Shown here: in pieces, positions 63,110 to 64,000 of the stretch
Position numbering within the stretch: the stretch's first letter is position 1
Layout: each line of letters opens with the position of its first letter
The notes under the pieces: model-generated
The model's database searches: none
Seen by the model: only the letters and a program-made list of their open reading frames with translations
Told to the model about the DNA's origin: nothing
Assembly: GCA_017979445.1 (NCBI GenBank)
Contig: CM030718.1
Location: 17,169,021 to 17,233,020 of the forward strand
Source: Akebia trifoliata
Taxonomy: Eukaryota > Streptophyta > Magnoliopsida > Ranunculales > Lardizabalaceae
Length of the DNA stretch: 64,000 bases
Reading direction: 5' to 3'
Position numbers and translations under genes: made by a program

Positions 63110-63573
63110 TAGGGGTGTCAATGGGTACCCCTTTAATCGAAATCGAACAAAAATTAGAACCGAACCGATAGGAATCAGAACCGTTAAATTCTATCCAATG
63201 GGACTCGGAATCAATTTATTTTGTCTTTTCTTTTCATACTATAGATGATGTAAGGTGTTTTTTATTTTAAAATAAATGAACGTTATATAAAATTCTTTGT
63301 AATTTGTATCTTTAGTATAAGAAATTATAACTAAGTTAATAATTTTGTTGATAATATGTTAATTTTTTGGAAGGAAAAATGATTTATAATGATTTGAAAT
63401 ATGTTTTTTTCTCATTTGATTTATGAGAATTGGAATCGATGGGTACCCATGATTTTTAGCGATTCTGATTCCATTTTTTTGGAATTGTACCCAGAACCGA
63501 CAATAATTGGAACCAAACCAAATATAATGGTTATGGTTCTAAGTTCCTTCGGAAGCAACCCATTGACACTCAT
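63110..63573. mobile_element. hAT-like MITE
   Basis: The left end TAGGGGTGTCAATGGGTACC matches the reverse complement of the right end AACCCATTGACACTC. GGAATCAGAACCG and GAACCGA motifs recur beneath both ends. The core is AT-rich. The duplication is not clear. Confidence 0.65.
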
Positions 63574-64000
63574 CTCCTCGTCGACCTCGACATTTAAACC
63601 TTTTGCAGGTTCCACTGAATCTGCCTTGTCAGAGTCGAGTGCAGTGTTACATCCTTCTCCAAGTTCCAAGGGGTCTTGTCTAACTCAAGGGCCACAATAC
63701 CCTTTTTAAGTTCCAAAAGGGCCTTGTCAAAATCAAGTGGTCCACCTTGTTCATCAGGTTCCAAGAAAAATGTCCCATATGGACCACCTTTGACATCACC
63801 CTGAGTTGGCTGAGAGGATATCGGTTTTGTTCCTACAACTCCCTGGTCATTGCCTTGGGTTTGCTCTTCCAAGGCGGTTCTATCTGCTACTTCGGTTTCA
63901 CCTTCTAGTAGACAAGGTGGCCTACTGTTTTGGCTCGTGGTCCTTACTCACCATTGATCGAAAGTTGTGCGGAAGCTACCATGACAATCATTGACGTTAT
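63574..64000. other. Unassigned end of window
   Basis: A 92-codon minus frame (63872-63594; MEEQTQGNDQGVVGTKP) lies here. It is charged and unlike any UBP segment or transposon domain that I recognise. Confidence 0.4.

Larger units (their letters stand above)
55893..64000 (+). other. UBP intron 15, incomplete
   Basis: At least 8.1 kb. It contains a Copia remnant, a solo LTR, a SINE-like element, a transposase pseudogene and MITEs. No exon of the gene was recognised up to the window end. 55893-56400 and 61220-61630 show nothing notable. Confidence 0.85.

Noticed and set aside
63401..63872. Possible next exon of the UBP gene
   Set aside because: Neither frame resembles the EEVAKEFG/QRFWLWAKRQ-type segments expected next, and part of the region is a hAT-like MITE.

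Overview
The window is nuclear DNA from a flowering plant, most likely a eudicot with a large, repeat-rich genome. The evidence is one spliced plant gene with GT-AG introns, plant-type Copia, LINE, PIF/Harbinger and hAT-like elements, and many (TA)n tracts. The species cannot be named from the sequence.

The only host gene I can support is a ubiquitin-specific protease of the UBP12/UBP13 type (plant counterpart of animal USP7/HAUSP) on the + strand. Its ATG is at 4919 and 15 coding exons can be placed by eye up to 55892. Together they give 1824 nt (608 codons), open in a single frame, with the MATH domain and the whole catalytic core (Cys206, His453, Asp470). The C-terminal half lies beyond the right edge. 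The gene is inflated by transposons: introns 4, 9, 10, 11 and 15 measure about 9.7, 22.1, 12.4, 3.0 and more than 8.1 kb, while the others are 95-772 bp.

Layout. 1-2070: decayed PIF/Harbinger element cut by the window edge. 2071-4918: intergenic DNA with a purine-rich repeat, then promoter and 5'UTR. 4919-5840: exons 1-4. Intron 4 (5841-15564): several small inverted-repeat elements and one Copia element (9249-14722) that itself received a LINE tail and a 228-bp hAT-type MITE. 15565-17552: exons 5-9. Intron 9 (17553-39607): a dense cluster of one (TA)n-associated MITE family, including a 912-bp tandem duplication, then a Copia element (22766-36975) with a LINE in its 3' LTR and a solo LTR in its coding region, then LINE remnants. 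Exon 10: 39608-39717. Intron 10 (39718-52099): a four-level nest, LINE > opposite LINE > solo LTR > PIF/Harbinger with transposase and Myb/SANT genes. Exons 11-15: 52100-55892. Intron 15: Copia remnant, a third solo LTR of the same family, a PF04827-type transposase pseudogene, a SINE-like element and more MITEs.

All transposon genes seen carry stops or frameshifts, whereas the UBP exons are clean. The host gene therefore appears to be under purifying selection and spliced across heterochromatin-like introns. The most unusual features are the MITE family built as palindromes within a palindrome and sitting in TA microsatellites, the four-level nest with target-site duplications readable at three levels, and a micro-inversion inside a Copia integrase.
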